Shown: one piece after another, positions 11,576 to 23,238 of the stretch
Numbering within the stretch: the first letter of the stretch is position 1
Layout of the letters: every line of letters begins with the position of its first letter
Assembly (NCBI GenBank): GCA_029255685.2
Contig: CM055320.2
Coordinates: 44,675,910-44,739,909, forward strand
Reading direction: 5' to 3'
DNA length: 64,000 nt
From: Silene conica
Lineage: Eukaryota > Streptophyta > Magnoliopsida > Caryophyllales > Caryophyllaceae
Notes under the pieces: model-generated
The model's database searches: none
What the model was told of the DNA's origin: nothing
Seen by the model: the letters and a program-made list of their open reading frames with translations, nothing else
Made by a program: the position numbers and the translations under genes

Positions 11576-11997
11576 TCGTGTGATTTGGAGTGGAGAAGTT
11601 CGACTTTCTATTTATAGTAATGTGGTTTGTTTACAGTTTTTCTCTACTCAACCTCGTGGTTGACCCTGTGTATTCGTGATCACCTGTGATGAACCAATTA
11701 TTTGGGAGCAGATTGACAGGTGTTGAGCCTATGGGAGCTAGGGGAAGAGAGAAGCTTGGATCCGGACCTGCCTAGAGTCTAGATCACCATAGTAGTTACT
11801 TATGAGTTGTACTTTTGTTTTATCAAGAGAGTTTATTTTAATTCAGTTGTATAAACTCGTCCTTTGAGTTAACTTTATCAATTTAAAGTATTGTTTATCA
11901 TTCCTTTGTATCTATTGCCTCGGGAAACCGAGATGGTAACATCCTCATTTATCTAGGGAGTCCTAGTACAGGCCCTTAAATAAATGGGGGTGTTACA

Positions 11998-14900
11998 CTA
12001 GCTATTAAAACGTACTACTTGGGTTTCGGTAACCCAAGACTTTATATTTTAAAAAGGTTTCAAGAAGAAATAGATTCCAAGGCACAAGTCTTTGTCAATG
12101 GACATTGGGATTCTCGTTACGTATTCAAGAGTCCGACATTCTAAATCTGAGACAAGTGCCAAAATTAAATCAGTAAGGTTCAAATTTTAGATTGATTCGG
12201 TGTTGATAAGCACATTACAGGTTATCAGACGTCTCCAATAACAAGTTCCAGTGACAGTCAACGCTGAAATCCACCAAAGTTGTAAAACATTCGGCTCTTT
12301 AAAACTAGGTTTCCCTCAAAATTAACCTTTATTCTCAAATTCTTGAAAGAGTAAAATTGTAAAAATGACAAAAGGTTACCTCCAACGGAAGAGGAAGTAG
12401 TTTGAAACTCCAAAAGCAGTAAGATTTTCCAAAAACAACAAATTTAAAGTTAACAATAGGGGAACGAATTTCAAAAACAGTCACCGGGAGCGCAGAATCA
12501 ATCAAAGAGATTACCCTTGACGCGAAGGATCATAAGTTTCTAGTTTCACGGCTGACAGCACGTACAAGGAAGGATCGAAGGCAAGAAACAACCAGGTTAG
12601 AGGTCAAGGAAGACGGTAACTCTTGCCAAACATGGGTACACTAACCGCTCAATCCATAATCAAAACATCATTACCACGATTCCCGGTATATCCCAAGAAG
12701 GACAGTTCAAGTGATCTCTAGCCTCTCCAAGGTTTCACAATCCCTCTTATCATTATCTCCACCACAGAACAAGGTATTCCTCAACAAGAAGGCTTTCAAA
12801 ACTCTGAACCGGGATTCTAGTACCATTACAACGAACCTCAAAACCGAAGATATGGTATTCATCATCCTATAACCTTAAATCCTTAACAGTTCAATCCCAA
12901 CAACTTATTCCACAAGGTGCTTCGAAATCCTAAATTCCCAATTTTTATCATCACAGTGAACATTCAAATCGAGACTTTTCTAAGGTAACAACTTCTAAAT
13001 CCTCTGATTTCCAACCAATTACCAACAATATACCTCTCATAGTTTCCACAAGACTTAAGCATTCACATTCCGAGATTCCCCAATTGATATTCATGAACAC
13101 TTATAAGTTTCAAATTTCTACTCTATGATTACCTCAAACATCAACGGTTACCTGTAAGTACATCAATAGGCAAATGCCGAGGTTCATCAAGCAACTTAAG
13201 GTTAAATACTCCGTTAACTCCCCAAGTCAAATTGTAAATGTCTCTACATTCTCACACTGTCACTAGTAACTCTCGTTACTCAAGTATGTGGTCTTTCCTG
13301 CAATTAAGCAATTCCTCAAGATCAAGTAGCACTAACTTACCCCATTCACCCGTTTAACCACATCATCATTATCTGAGGTACAATCCTCTAAATTCATCTA
13401 GAACTCCAAGCATTCTATTCAAATCCTCAAATGGTACTTCAAAATCTACAAATACCACTTACACACCGACCCATCCTACGTGGAACTCTCACGACGGCAC
13501 ACTATCCCACATCGCCCGAACATTATTCTCACCAACTCTCTCAACCAAATCCTGACAACGCAGAACCAAGAATTCCTCGAGGCATGTATTTATACTCCAA
13601 GAACAGGTCGATCTCGCCACTAATCTAAATGAAAAGGATCAAGGCTCACAGAAGAGGAGGTGAGATACGGACTTCAGGGGCAAACTCAATACAGATTTCG
13701 AGAGTCACAAGAAAACGACTCGAGGAACAACGAGATGACAAGGTAAGGAAATTTAGGCTATGGACTCCAATAAAATTGAAGCCATGATCGGAAGGAGAAG
13801 CAAAGGAAAGAGAGAGGCGATATAAAGGAACAATCGCGGAAATCTTCCAAGGTGCGGGTTTCTCACTATTCTCACCGGGTTCTCACTTCTTACTTCCTAA
13901 ATCAAGCCATTCAATTGTCGGTTCTCACGAACAATTCCTCGAACGATTTATACACCCAAATCTTCCAAACTTTTAGAAAATATCACTATTATAGCTACCG
14001 ATTCCTAAAAGTTTGAGATGTCTCATCTCCGCTAGTCCTCAATGATAATTAAATAATACTTTCAGGCCATGAAACCACATGTCATATACACTTCACTTAC
14101 CTCACTGTCCACCAGATAACAATTCTTAAACCATCAAGTTTTTTTCCGAATTTTCATCTCCCAAGGAATTACTTTATTCTATCCACAGACCGGTGGTGCA
14201 TCCTCAAATTTCTCTTAAGTTTTTCAATAACTAAACATTAAGATGCTTTAAGCAGCCTAGGGTCAAATAGTGGTTCACCTTTTCTAAGCTTAAATCATAA
14301 ACTCTTCAAGTATTCAACTATTAGCCAATGATTCGCATTCCTCAACAACGGGCCTTTCCCAGCTCAATCACTCACCTAAGTCAAGGGATACTAACTCACT
14401 TCACTCATCCACTCATCATCCTTAGCATCTTAAGCCTATTGTTCCAGGTCGCTCTATATCCTCAAGTATCTTATCTAACTCCTTAAACAGTACTCTTCAA
14501 TCCACATATTTTCACAATCTAAGCATGGTTCTCAAGATTAAGTTCCACCGAATACTAAGTATACAACTCAACCCTCAAGCAAGTACCCTATCACTCACTT
14601 TCACTCTCCCAATTGGATAGACAACTAGACACTTGGATCATCAAAACATGTCTCTCGATACCTCTTAAGTTTTTCCTCAGATAACAACCTTCTCATCACA
14701 CGGATTTACTGTTATACTGAACTAGTTCCCCAGAATTCTACTAAAGGAAGATTGCCAATAAGGCACCTTGAGAAAGCAAGCAACAAGGTTAAGTTGAAAA
14801 GGTGTGAAGATTTGTTCAAGTAAGATAGACAAATATTCTAAAAGAAGGATGTGCATCCGGACTTATCAAAGAAGGTGGTGCACAAAGAAAGAGGAGTATC

Positions 14901-15176
14901 TTCAAGGCTCAGAAGCATTCTCCAACAGTAGCACGAATATTCTATCTTCGGTAGAAACTCCGGTCTTGATCGCCAAATGGATAAGCTTACGGTTCGTCAA
15001 TTGGAAGGTACAAAAGTAGGATCAATGACAATCAACAAACACGTTAGAGCCTAATAAAAGCAATCACAAAACAGGCTACAATATAAGTCCTTAAGTCTAC
15101 CCCATCTCTCATTCATTATTCAATTATATGGTCATGTTAAGGTTGGGGGTTACATGAGTGCGTCGGGAGCGATAAC
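11998..15176 (-). other. Internal region of the minus-strand element, no genes seen
   Basis: About 3.2 kb with only short chance frames on both strands. Nothing resembles gag, protease or polymerase. It resembles the family T internal region in kind (AT-rich, non-coding) but not clearly in sequence. Confidence 0.6.
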
Positions 15177-15188
15177 GCTCTGATACCA
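15177..15188 (-). promoter_or_regulatory. Primer binding site, tRNA-iMet
   Basis: The minus strand reads TGGTATCAGAGC, complementary to the 3' end of plant initiator tRNA-Met. This sets the direction of the element and the LTR end at about 15191. Confidence 0.85.
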
Positions 15189-15711
15189 ACTATAAAACCC
15201 CTCGTCGCAGCGGAAATAAAACATACAAAACATGCCAAAATTTAAGCGAAATTTAAACTTTGACATGCATAAAAACGAGGTGAATTAAAACTAAAACTGA
15301 AACAACTGATATAAACAAACATAGATAAGTATAACAGTCTAAGTATGAAAAACATAAATACAAACAGCCTGGGATGACACATCCCTACAGGCACCCAAAA
15401 ACTGAAATGTAAAACTAGAGTCTAGCTAACGTAATCGTGTAAGGTCAATCGATGAAGGATCATCACTCGCTAGCTCCATGCAACCCAACAGCTATCCAAC
15501 CTGTCATGTACCTACATACATGTAAACATGTACGCCACAATCAGTGGGAAGTGACTAGAGTTCTCCTAGACACATTTTGAAACGACACGTATCACATAAA
15601 CATCCAACATACTCCAGCATATGTATAACATGTGAATCATATAAATCTCAATCTCATATCATCATGCAATATCATGCAAGACTCTCAACCAACTTCGGAA
15701 ACTATTTGGAA

Positions 15712-15753
15712 GGAGAGCCGGTTTCCCTTCTGGTTGCCCGGCCGAGGGGTCTT
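15712..15753. repeat. GC-rich flank repeat, copy A
   Basis: GGAGAGCCGGTTTCCC followed by GGTT-CCCG-CCG-GGGGTCT. A close copy lies at 16631-16672 in the same orientation. The two copies bracket the hairpin array. Confidence 0.75.
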
Positions 15754-15956
15754 TCAATCCAAACCATTTACGAAACTAGCCAAAGACGCATCCAATGCCT
15801 TGGATGAACAGTTCTATAAATCAATACATTTTATCCATCACAATCAATTAGCAACATCTGACACTGTATCCCAACTCAGGCAAGCAGATGTAAAACAGCG
15901 GTGTCTAACACTTACCGCAACTCAAGCAAGCACTAGACATAAATCAGCAAGAATAA

Positions 15957-16529
15957 AGGTTCAGAGGCGACATCTTAACGCATAACCTAGATACCAAATA
16001 TTTAGCAAGTATAAAGGTTAGAGGCGACATCTTAACGCATAACCTAGATACCAAGTACACATTCACAAGCAAGGACTCAGAGGCCAACTTAAGGCATAGA
16101 CGAGTGCTAATCAACAAGACACTAGACTCAGAGGCGACATCTCAACGCATGGACTAGCATCCAATAAGTAAAGGACTCAGAGGCCAACTTAACGCATATC
16201 CCTTTACTACATCACAAGACACTAGACTCAGAGGCCAGCTTAAGGCATGTTCTAGCATCAACATTTGTACTCTGGGCAAGGTATCAACACCCTAGCTACC
16301 CCGTTGTACAGCTGCTCTACTCGTCAGACTCAGAGGCCAACTTAAGGCATGTTCCGACGCGATCACATAAAACATGTCTGGGCTCAGAGGCAACATCTCA
16401 ACGCATACCCCAGACACGACAAGCATACACATATAGGGCTCAGAGGCAACATCTCAACGCATACCCCCATATATGACAAGTAGTTCACGTATTAAGCTTA
16501 GAGGACAACTTAAGGCATACCTTAATACG
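15957..16529. repeat. Array of about 11 hairpins with conserved loops and covarying stems
   Basis: Units recur every 46-58 bp, with one wider gap. Each has a core like CAGAGGC-AAC-TTAAGGCAT or CAGAGG-GACATCT-AACGCAT. Each core is flanked by arms that differ between units but pair within a unit: AGGTT/AACCT (15957), GTAAAGG/CCTTTAC (16168), CTAGA/TCTAG (16222), TGTCTGGG/CCCAGACA (16375) and CGTATTAAG/CTTAATACG (16488). A variant unit is at 16266-16310. The pairing in the third unit (about 16068-16108) is weak. It lies in the LTR about 0.8-1.3 kb before the primer site, so probably in the RNA leader of the minus-strand element. Confidence 0.8.
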
Positions 16530-16630
16530 CATCAATACGACAGCATACATATCGTACTCTAACCAGGTTCTTAGTCCTACCTTTCTAGACTTCTAGTCAA
16601 CACTTAATTGATCCCGGGAACTAAGTTGAG

Positions 16631-16672
16631 GGAGAGCCGGTTTCCCTTTCGGTTACCCGACCGGGGGGTCTC
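16631..16672. repeat. GC-rich flank repeat, copy B
   Basis: A near-copy of 15712-15753 (GGAGAGCCGGTTTCCC, then GGTTACCCG and GGGGGGTCTCT) on the other side of the hairpin array. Confidence 0.75.
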
Positions 16673-17080
16673 TATCCTCTCTCTATTCCCGAACCCAATA
16701 TAGTGTCGCCCATCCTCCGGGGACCTCAAACACACATAAGCAAGAGATAACCAAGTTCAACAACAATTATGACCAACCTAAGACTTTCCTTCTACAAGTC
16801 TAAGGGTCACTATACATCTAACTAGGTCCACTAGGTCTCATTAACAACCTAAGATAAGATTAACTTAAGAAGAGAAACAACATTCTAAACATTGTTTACT
16901 AACTACCCATTATCATTAAGTGGTAACTAACCTTTGCTAAGAAACAACATCCTAACACTTTGCTTACTAAAAGAAAGTAGAAATAATAGGAAAATAAAAT
17001 AAACCCTAATGGAGAGCAAGGCTGCTAGGCGATTTTCAAACTATCTCTAGGTTTGATCTTCATCTTCATCCCTTGTTTCC

Positions 17081-18314
17081 ATGGCACGTAATTCAGCATT
17101 GAAATCACAGAATAAGAGGAAGAGTATACTGCAAAGAATGAAGGACAATCATAAAAAAACACCAATAAAGAATAACAGAGCACAAGGTCCAGGGGAGGAT
17201 GATGTGCTGCGTACGAAACCTATGCGAGAAATAGTTGGAATACCAAGACTGGACTTTGATGATGATGACTCTCTGGAGGATGATGACATGGAATGGATTA
17301 CCCAACGTGGAAGAAAGAAAAACAAAGGCCAAAGCAGTTGTGTGGAGGCAAACCCTGAACCAGAGGACGCAAGTCCCTGCACTGAAGAGGTGATAATACA
17401 ATTCATAAAAAGGATGTCCAAGAGGAACTTGACTTTTGGAAGAATGCCATTTACTGCTACATCCTGGGAGCACGACCACCATGGGAAGTGATCCAGGGTT
17501 ACGTTCATCGTATCTGGGGTAAGTATGGTATTGATAAACTGTATTTCATGCCTAATGGGATATTTTTGGTGAGGTTTAAGAACTGGACTGATAAAGAAAC
17601 TATACTACAATCAGGATACTACATGTTTGATAACAAACCTCTAATTATTAGAGATTGGACCCCAGATACGAACCTTTTAAAGGAGGATATCAAGGTAGTT
17701 CTTGCTTGGGTTAGACTCCATGACCTACCATTGAAGTTCTAGGGAAAATGTATACCAACATTGGCTAGTTTGGTTTGAAAATATGTAAAATCTGATAATG
17801 TTACGACTGAAAAGAGTAGACTGGGGTTTGCAAGGGTGATGGTTGAATTAAATGTGGGACAGAAGTATAAGGATCAAATCAAATTTAAAGATGAGAATTG
17901 TGAGATCATTACAATCAATATTGAATATGAATGGAGACCTGACATTTGCGCAAAGTGCAAAGAAATAGGACACACTACTGTACTGTGCAGGAAAGGAATT
18001 CCCCAACCTCACAGGCCAAAACCAGTGAAGAAAGTCCGGGTCCCAAAGCAGCCTTCCATGGGGCTGGTGAACCCTAAAGTGTCCTATGCTGCTGCTGTAA
18101 GTGGTGGAGTGGTTGTGACGGAAGTAGAGACTGTCTGTGACAACAAGGAACCAGAGAATCCTCCACTATGCTTGGAGAATAATGCTACTGGTTTGACAGG
18201 TTCTGAAAAGGATGATCCACCACCCCAACCTGTACCTCATGGCTTATTTGGAAACCAACTCACATTGATGTGTGGATCCTTAACACTCAACCCCAGTTTA
18301 TTCATGCCAAGGTG
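17081..18314 (+). pseudogene. LINE ORF1 protein (DUF4283, CCHC), broken
   Basis: ORF1 of plant L1 elements is an RNA-binding chaperone. The N-terminal part (17081-17491) is charged, with a run of acidic residues. A DUF4283 segment (17488-17742; IWGKYGIDKLYFMPNGIFLV) lies in another frame, so there is a frameshift near 17480. Stop codons follow near 17740 and 17775. The frame then resumes to a zinc knuckle CAKCKEIGHTTVLC (about 17949-17990) and a basic and Pro-rich tail. The start at 17081 is the first ATG after the LINE 5' leader. Confidence 0.85.
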
Positions 18315-19500
18315 ACAGATAGAAGCAGCAACAATACTTTCTACCTTACATACATCTACGCCTTCAATGATGGAAAGGATAGAAAGATTTTATGGGATCA
18401 ATTGAGGACACTAGCTCTGCAAACTAGGGGACCTTGGGCTATGGCAGATGATTTCAACACCGTTATTAACCCTACTGAGAGGCTGGGAGGCAATGCTAAA
18501 CATGAGGATATGGATGACTTCATTAACTATCTTAATGACTGTGATATGGAGGACATTGCAGCTACGGGGGCATACTACACATGGAATAACAAACAAGAAC
18601 CATTGAAAAGGATCTATAGTCACATTGACAGGTTCCTTATCAATGGGTCATGGTTATCAAATATGCCAGACTATAGAGCTCACTACTTCCCTGAAGGATT
18701 GTTTGACCATACTCCTTGTGTGGTCTCCATTGATGGTGATGATCAGCATCGTAGAACAAGGTTTAAATTTTTTGATATGTGGGGAAAACATCCTGACTTC
18801 CTCAAAATAGTGCAGAATGGATGGCAGAAGGAGATATGGGGCACCCCATTCTTCAAAATTGTGAAAAAGATGAAACTACTGAAATATGATCTTAAGCTGC
18901 TCAATAAGAAGTCTTTTGCTGACATTGAGTTACGTGCTGCTCAAAGCATGGCAAACCTACTCTCCATTCAAGTTCAACTGCAGGCAGATTATTCTAATGC
19001 TGCCTTGATTCAACATGAAAGGGGGCTAGCAGAACATGCCAGACAATTGAAGAATGCAGAAACCAGTTTTCTGCAGCAGAAGGCAAAACTGAACTGGCTA
19101 CAACATGGGGATGCAAATACTGCTCAATTCCACAAAGCCATCAAACACAGAAACCAAAATAATAAAGTTAGTCAAATTCTGGACATGAGGGGAAATAGTC
19201 AGAATACTCATTAGGGAGTTCAGGAAGCTTTCATTGAGTACTACCAGAATCTGTTGGGTAGCAGCAAGAGAACTACCAAAGTAAGGGCGGATGTTATCCA
19301 GAAGGGTCCTTGTTGTACAGGAGTCCATACTGAAATACTCACCCAACCTATCACTGATGCTGAGGTTAAGGAAATTGTATTCTCAATCCCAAATGAGAAG
19401 GCCCCTGGACCGGATGGATACACGAGTGGTTTCTTCAAACAAGCCTGGGACATTATTGGTTCAGATGTATGCACTGCTGTCAAAGACTTCTTCCATAATG
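18270..19500 (+). pseudogene. LINE ORF2, endonuclease to start of reverse transcriptase
   Basis: Carries the C-terminal half of an APE-like endonuclease. GPWAMADDFNTVINPTERLGG has ADDFN where active elements have GDFN, and FDHTP replaces the usual SDH motif. A connector follows, then the start of the RT domain (NEKAPGPDGYTSGFFKQAWD at about 19393). There is an in-frame stop at 19212-19214. The N-terminal endonuclease half is missing, and ORF1 sequence runs straight into it near 18290. The reading frame continues after the CACTA element at 23349 in the correct phase. Confidence 0.9.
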
Positions 19501-19575
19501 CACTACTACAAAAAGAGGCTTAAAGAACTGTTGAAAAAGGCTTAGAAAACGCCCCCTAGGCGTTCTCCAACTCAG

Positions 19576-19765
19576 TGTTCTCTAATGTATAGAGAACGGA
19601 CGTTGGGGGTGTTTTATATGCTATACATTAGAGAACACCTAGTATATAAGGCGTTTTATTTTCATTTACTATAGAGAACACTTATAATTGGGAGGTGTTG
19701 TCTTTTATGTACCTTAGAGAACACTTATCAAAAATGATAGTTCTCTATCCCATATAATAGAGAAC
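19576..19765. repeat. CACTA subterminal repeats, left end
   Basis: About seven copies of a core GTTCTCTA/TAGAGAAC in both orientations within 190 bp. The matching right-end copies are at 23265-23315. Confidence 0.85.
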
Positions 19766-20639
19766 ACTCGAGATAGATAATAACTGTTATCTAACTTTTT
19801 GCTATTTAAAAAAAAAAAAACAAATATTCCCATAAATAACTTTTTGCTATTTTAAGAAAAACAAATATTCCCACAAATATTTTTCTGGTAAATGTAATTT
19901 TTTTATTAAGATAACAATTAATTACAAAACAAATGTTTAACATACATTTGTCGTTACAAATCAACATTAATACTCAAAGCTAAACATTGTCATTACAAAT
20001 CAACATTAATACTCAAAGGTAAACGAAATAAGCATATTCTACTCGAACGCATTAGCTTAATCTATAGATATTCTTCAACATCCAAGTACCATCTTACCAC
20101 CTCCTTGGTTTGATACAACTAAACCTGCAAAGAACCAAAAAAACAAAAAGAAACAAAGATGTGAAAAGGACAGTTCCAAACAATATGAAAGACAAAATCA
20201 GCATATCTTATTGTCAGAAAGATACATGATTAACCAGTAGCTCAATATTACTCCTGATTAATTAAACTTGCTTGATGGGTGCACAAATCTATTACACATA
20301 CTTGCTATTTTAGTCTATCTAGTAAATAACTCCCACATTTAAGGATCAACAACGCACCGATCTTGTAGGATAAAACGAGAACTTTGCAATCATAAGCTGG
20401 CGAGGTCCCAGAAAAATAAAGTAGTATAAGGATCTCTAGCTCTTGGCTCTAGCAATAGGAAGAAGCTAGAACTAGATGCTCTACTAGACTAAGATAGATA
20501 GTAATTAAAAAGGGTAGTAAGATTCCACCCAATACTTCATTATGTAAGCCAGGCAGCCCCCAGACATTTCCCTATATATGAGCAAGGGAGCTTTTCCCCC
20601 TTTCTTTGAGGCTAAACAATGAAACGAAAAGTTTATACC

Positions 20640-20935
20640 ATCTCTTAGACCGAGAGACTTACTGCTTTTGACTTACTTTCAACGCGCGATGAAAAAGGAA
20701 CTGCTACGACAGAAAGAGAAACATATAAAAGCTGCCCACGCACAGGCCTTTGCCGTAACAAATTCAACTGGGAAGTTAGCTCGTTTACTACTCTAACAAA
20801 TGCCATGTGTGCTCCAGAAACTGCTCTCAATCTGGCCCATGCTCCTGATCTAGTTAATGATAATTTTCCTCCTGTTGATGATGATGAATGCGCCAATGCT
20901 TTCCCTGTTGTCGGACAAAGACTTTAGATGTTTGC
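20640..20935 (+). other. Unassigned stretch inside the CACTA element
   Basis: Less AT-rich than its surroundings, with coding-like frames on both strands (for example the minus-strand 83-residue frame at 20645-20896). It may be another captured gene fragment, but I do not recognise the product. The rest of 19770-21200 shows nothing clear. Confidence 0.35.
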
Positions 20936-21199
20936 ATACGAAAATATGAAATGGGCCATTAGTTAGGTCATTAATCGCATTTGAGGAACAAAGCTGACTT
21001 CTTACTCTTATGCCCAATCTTCCTTATGGCTATCCAGCACCACTAGATGTTCCATCTAACTAATTTAGATAAATCTATATCACGTCTATAATATATTTCC
21101 TATGCTACATAAAGAAGCAAGTCTACTGGCGGTTGCTAAATCTAAGATTTTTCCAGTCGAGTTAACTTCTCCTATAAAAAGCTCTCGAACTACCTTTTA

Positions 21200-21890
21200 T
21201 AAGAAAACGTAAGGCGCTCTTAGATATAGGTCTCAAGCTCCGCTCTATTAAAGTTGGTAATGGAGGTCTATATGCAAAGTCAAGGAAAGTCTTAAAGAAG
21301 CCTACCATCAGCAAATTTGGCAGATGAATACTGGTATTGAGTATACAATTGCGAAGGGCTATGAGTTTATTTGAGAGAAAATGCTAAGTTAAATTGGCAT
21401 AGGCATGTGTGGAATAAATTATCTAATCCTAAGCATAGTTTCATAGCCTGGGTATACCACCATCAGAACATGAATACAAAACAGAAACTACACAGTTTGG
21501 GAATGATATTAGAGGATACCTGTAGACTATGTGGCCTTGAATTAGAGAGCATCCAACACCTGTTTTTCGCATGTGTATATAGTAAGAAGGTGATTAAAAT
21601 TCTAGAAAGACAAACCCATCCACGATATACCAGCCTGGAGAGAAAGAAAACCAGATTTAGCCTCAGATCTGGTGAATGCTATGATAAATACTAGTATATC
21701 CGTGATTTGGAGGCAGTGAAAGACATCTCCTATTACATATTCTCTTGCTCAACTGAAAGCAATCGCTATTAACATCATTGTAGAGGTAAAATCTAGAATT
21801 GAGGCAGTAAATTGTGCTAGAGAAGGAGGTATTTGGCTTAAGCGGCTTCTGGGGAAGGAAATAAATCAGAAATGATGGAGATGCATTAGG
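21200..21890 (+). pseudogene. Captured 3' fragment of another LINE ORF2 (zf-RVT)
   Basis: The frame at 21371-21694 reads WNKLSNPKHSFIAWVYHHQN and then CRLCGLELESIQHLFFACVYS, the Cys/His zinc-binding RT C-terminal domain of plant LINEs. After a frameshift, the downstream sequence still resembles a LINE C-terminus (QLKAIAINIIVEVKSRIEA). It is related to, but not a copy of, the zf-RVT part of the host LINE at 24730-24960, so it came from a different LINE. Confidence 0.8.
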
Positions 21891-22034
21891 CGTAATGTTC
21901 TTAGTTCAGAGGTCTGATGGCAGTATGAGGTTGAGATTTATGCTGTCAAGTATGTGGTCTTCCGACAACTCACTTCACATTGATAGTCCATACTGCCGTC
22001 TTATCGTAAAATAGATACTAAGTTGAGAAATTAC

Positions 22035-22290
22035 CTGTCGGATTGGTGATCTGAAAGCAAGAGAGTTAGAAGTGTCAAGCTTCAGCAAGTAGTGACCATA
22101 AAGACCAGCACCAAAACACCCTCCTCTAGCTTGAATCCCAAACAAGCCATTAAGCAGTTTGGCTACGAATTGACCATGAAGAGACTTCTGGTATGTGATA
22201 GGATATACAAGAAAGGATAAAATAGCAAGATAGTCCACAGAAATAGCAGGCCCTAGGATATCTATTTTTTTTGTTGCCTAGTGATTGAAC
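22035..22290 (-). pseudogene. Captured exon of class V aminotransferase-like gene (C-terminal part)
   Basis: The minus strand reads LAILSFLVYP, then LHGQFVAKLLNGLFGIQARGGCFGAGLYGHYLL, then SLAFRSPIRQ, ending at a splice donor GTAATT (22034). Plant proteins of the selenocysteine lyase/cysteine desulfurase-like fold (aminotransferase class V, PLP-dependent) have the same block, usually LHGPFVA-LLNDLFGIQARGGCACAGPYGH. The second Cys of that block is replaced here. The upstream part (NVQSLGNKK) matches the preceding family segment, with a frame change between. It is a gene fragment carried by the CACTA element, in the correct order after the exon at 22442. Confidence 0.8.
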
Positions 22291-22441
22291 ATTTGCTACT
22301 GGTTCAAAATTAGCCGCAAACATTTGCGACAACTTCAAAACTTTCATGACCAAAATTAGTTGCCAACTTCACAAGGGTGATGAAGAAACAGTCGCAGGTT
22401 AAGATTAAAACTACTATATGAAAGATTAAAAGAGGAAGTAC

Positions 22442-22608
22442 CTCTTCGGTAAAGTTAACATAGGCAACAATTCCACCTCCACAAGTAAAGGGAGGATAAT
22501 TGTTGAATTGATAAAGCTTCTTATTCATAAGAAGAACCCGAGGGGTTCCTGTCCTCCAATAAATTTGTGTGGACTAGTGAAAACTGCATCGTATCCATCT
22601 AATTCTCC
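22442..22608 (-). pseudogene. Captured exon of class V aminotransferase-like gene (active-site lysine region)
   Basis: The minus strand reads ELDGYDAVFTSPHKFIGG, and after a one-base frame change GTPRVLLMNKKLYQFNNYPP and FTCGGGIVAYVNFTEE. It ends at a donor GTACTT (22441). In class V aminotransferases the Lys of SPHK is the PLP Schiff-base lysine, and the plant family reads SPHKFVGGPGTPGILLMNK and CGGGTVNYVN. The exon lies 5' of the exon at 22035-22290, as in the source gene. The exons that normally lie between were lost or were not captured. Confidence 0.82.
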
Positions 22609-23156
22609 CGATATCATGCTCACAAGTATGCAAATTCTCACAACGATTTTGGATTCAAGCTTGAACAGTAGAAGACATATGAATAGGAAGAAAGCCTAAC
22701 TAATAATTCCATCATCATCATCAACAAGATGACCAATTCTATCAAAAGACAAATTGAAAACTAACACAATTGAAGAGGAAGAAGGAATTAGGGTTTACTT
22801 CAAATTAAAAACGAAAAATTAGACAAGAACAACAAACTTACCAATTGAAAAGGATAAAGGAGATGAGGATGCAGCGAAATAGAAGAGGATGCAGCGAAGA
22901 CGAAGCGACGCGAGAAAATTTTGAGCAAGACAGTACATGTACAAGAAGCTAATAAGGAAGAAGCTACTAAGGAAGTCGTCTAAATTCTTGCGGTTTAATT
23001 AACTTAAGGTTAAATTGAATAGGGAGTATTCAATATAACAGTATAATTTCCGCAAAAACAATATAACAGTATAATAAATTAACAATTAATAATTAATAAA
23101 TTAATAAATTAATATAATAATAAAAATAAAAATAAGCGTTTCGTTGTACCCATCAC

Positions 23157-23238
23157 ATAGATAATGGCTATTATCTTAGGCGTTTTATATTATAGTCATA
23201 GATAATGGTTATTATCTTAGGCGTTTTATATTATAGTT
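23157..23238 (+). repeat. 41-bp tandem duplication in the CACTA right end
   Basis: Two near-identical copies of a unit starting ATAGATAATGG and containing CTTAGGCGTTTTATATTATAG, just inside the right subterminal repeats. Confidence 0.8.

Noticed and set aside
15177-15188. A tRNA-like 3' end (GCTCTGATACCA)
   Set aside because: No cloverleaf precedes it. It is the complement of a primer binding site on the minus strand, as at 63570.
17105-17508. Minus-strand frames opposite the LINE ORF1
   Set aside because: They are shadows of the ORF1 coding region, which has clear DUF4283 and zinc-knuckle features on the plus strand.
20400-20640. Possible organelle-derived DNA inside the CACTA element
   Set aside because: The style of the sequence suggested a mitochondrial insert, but I could not match it to a specific gene and cannot support the claim.
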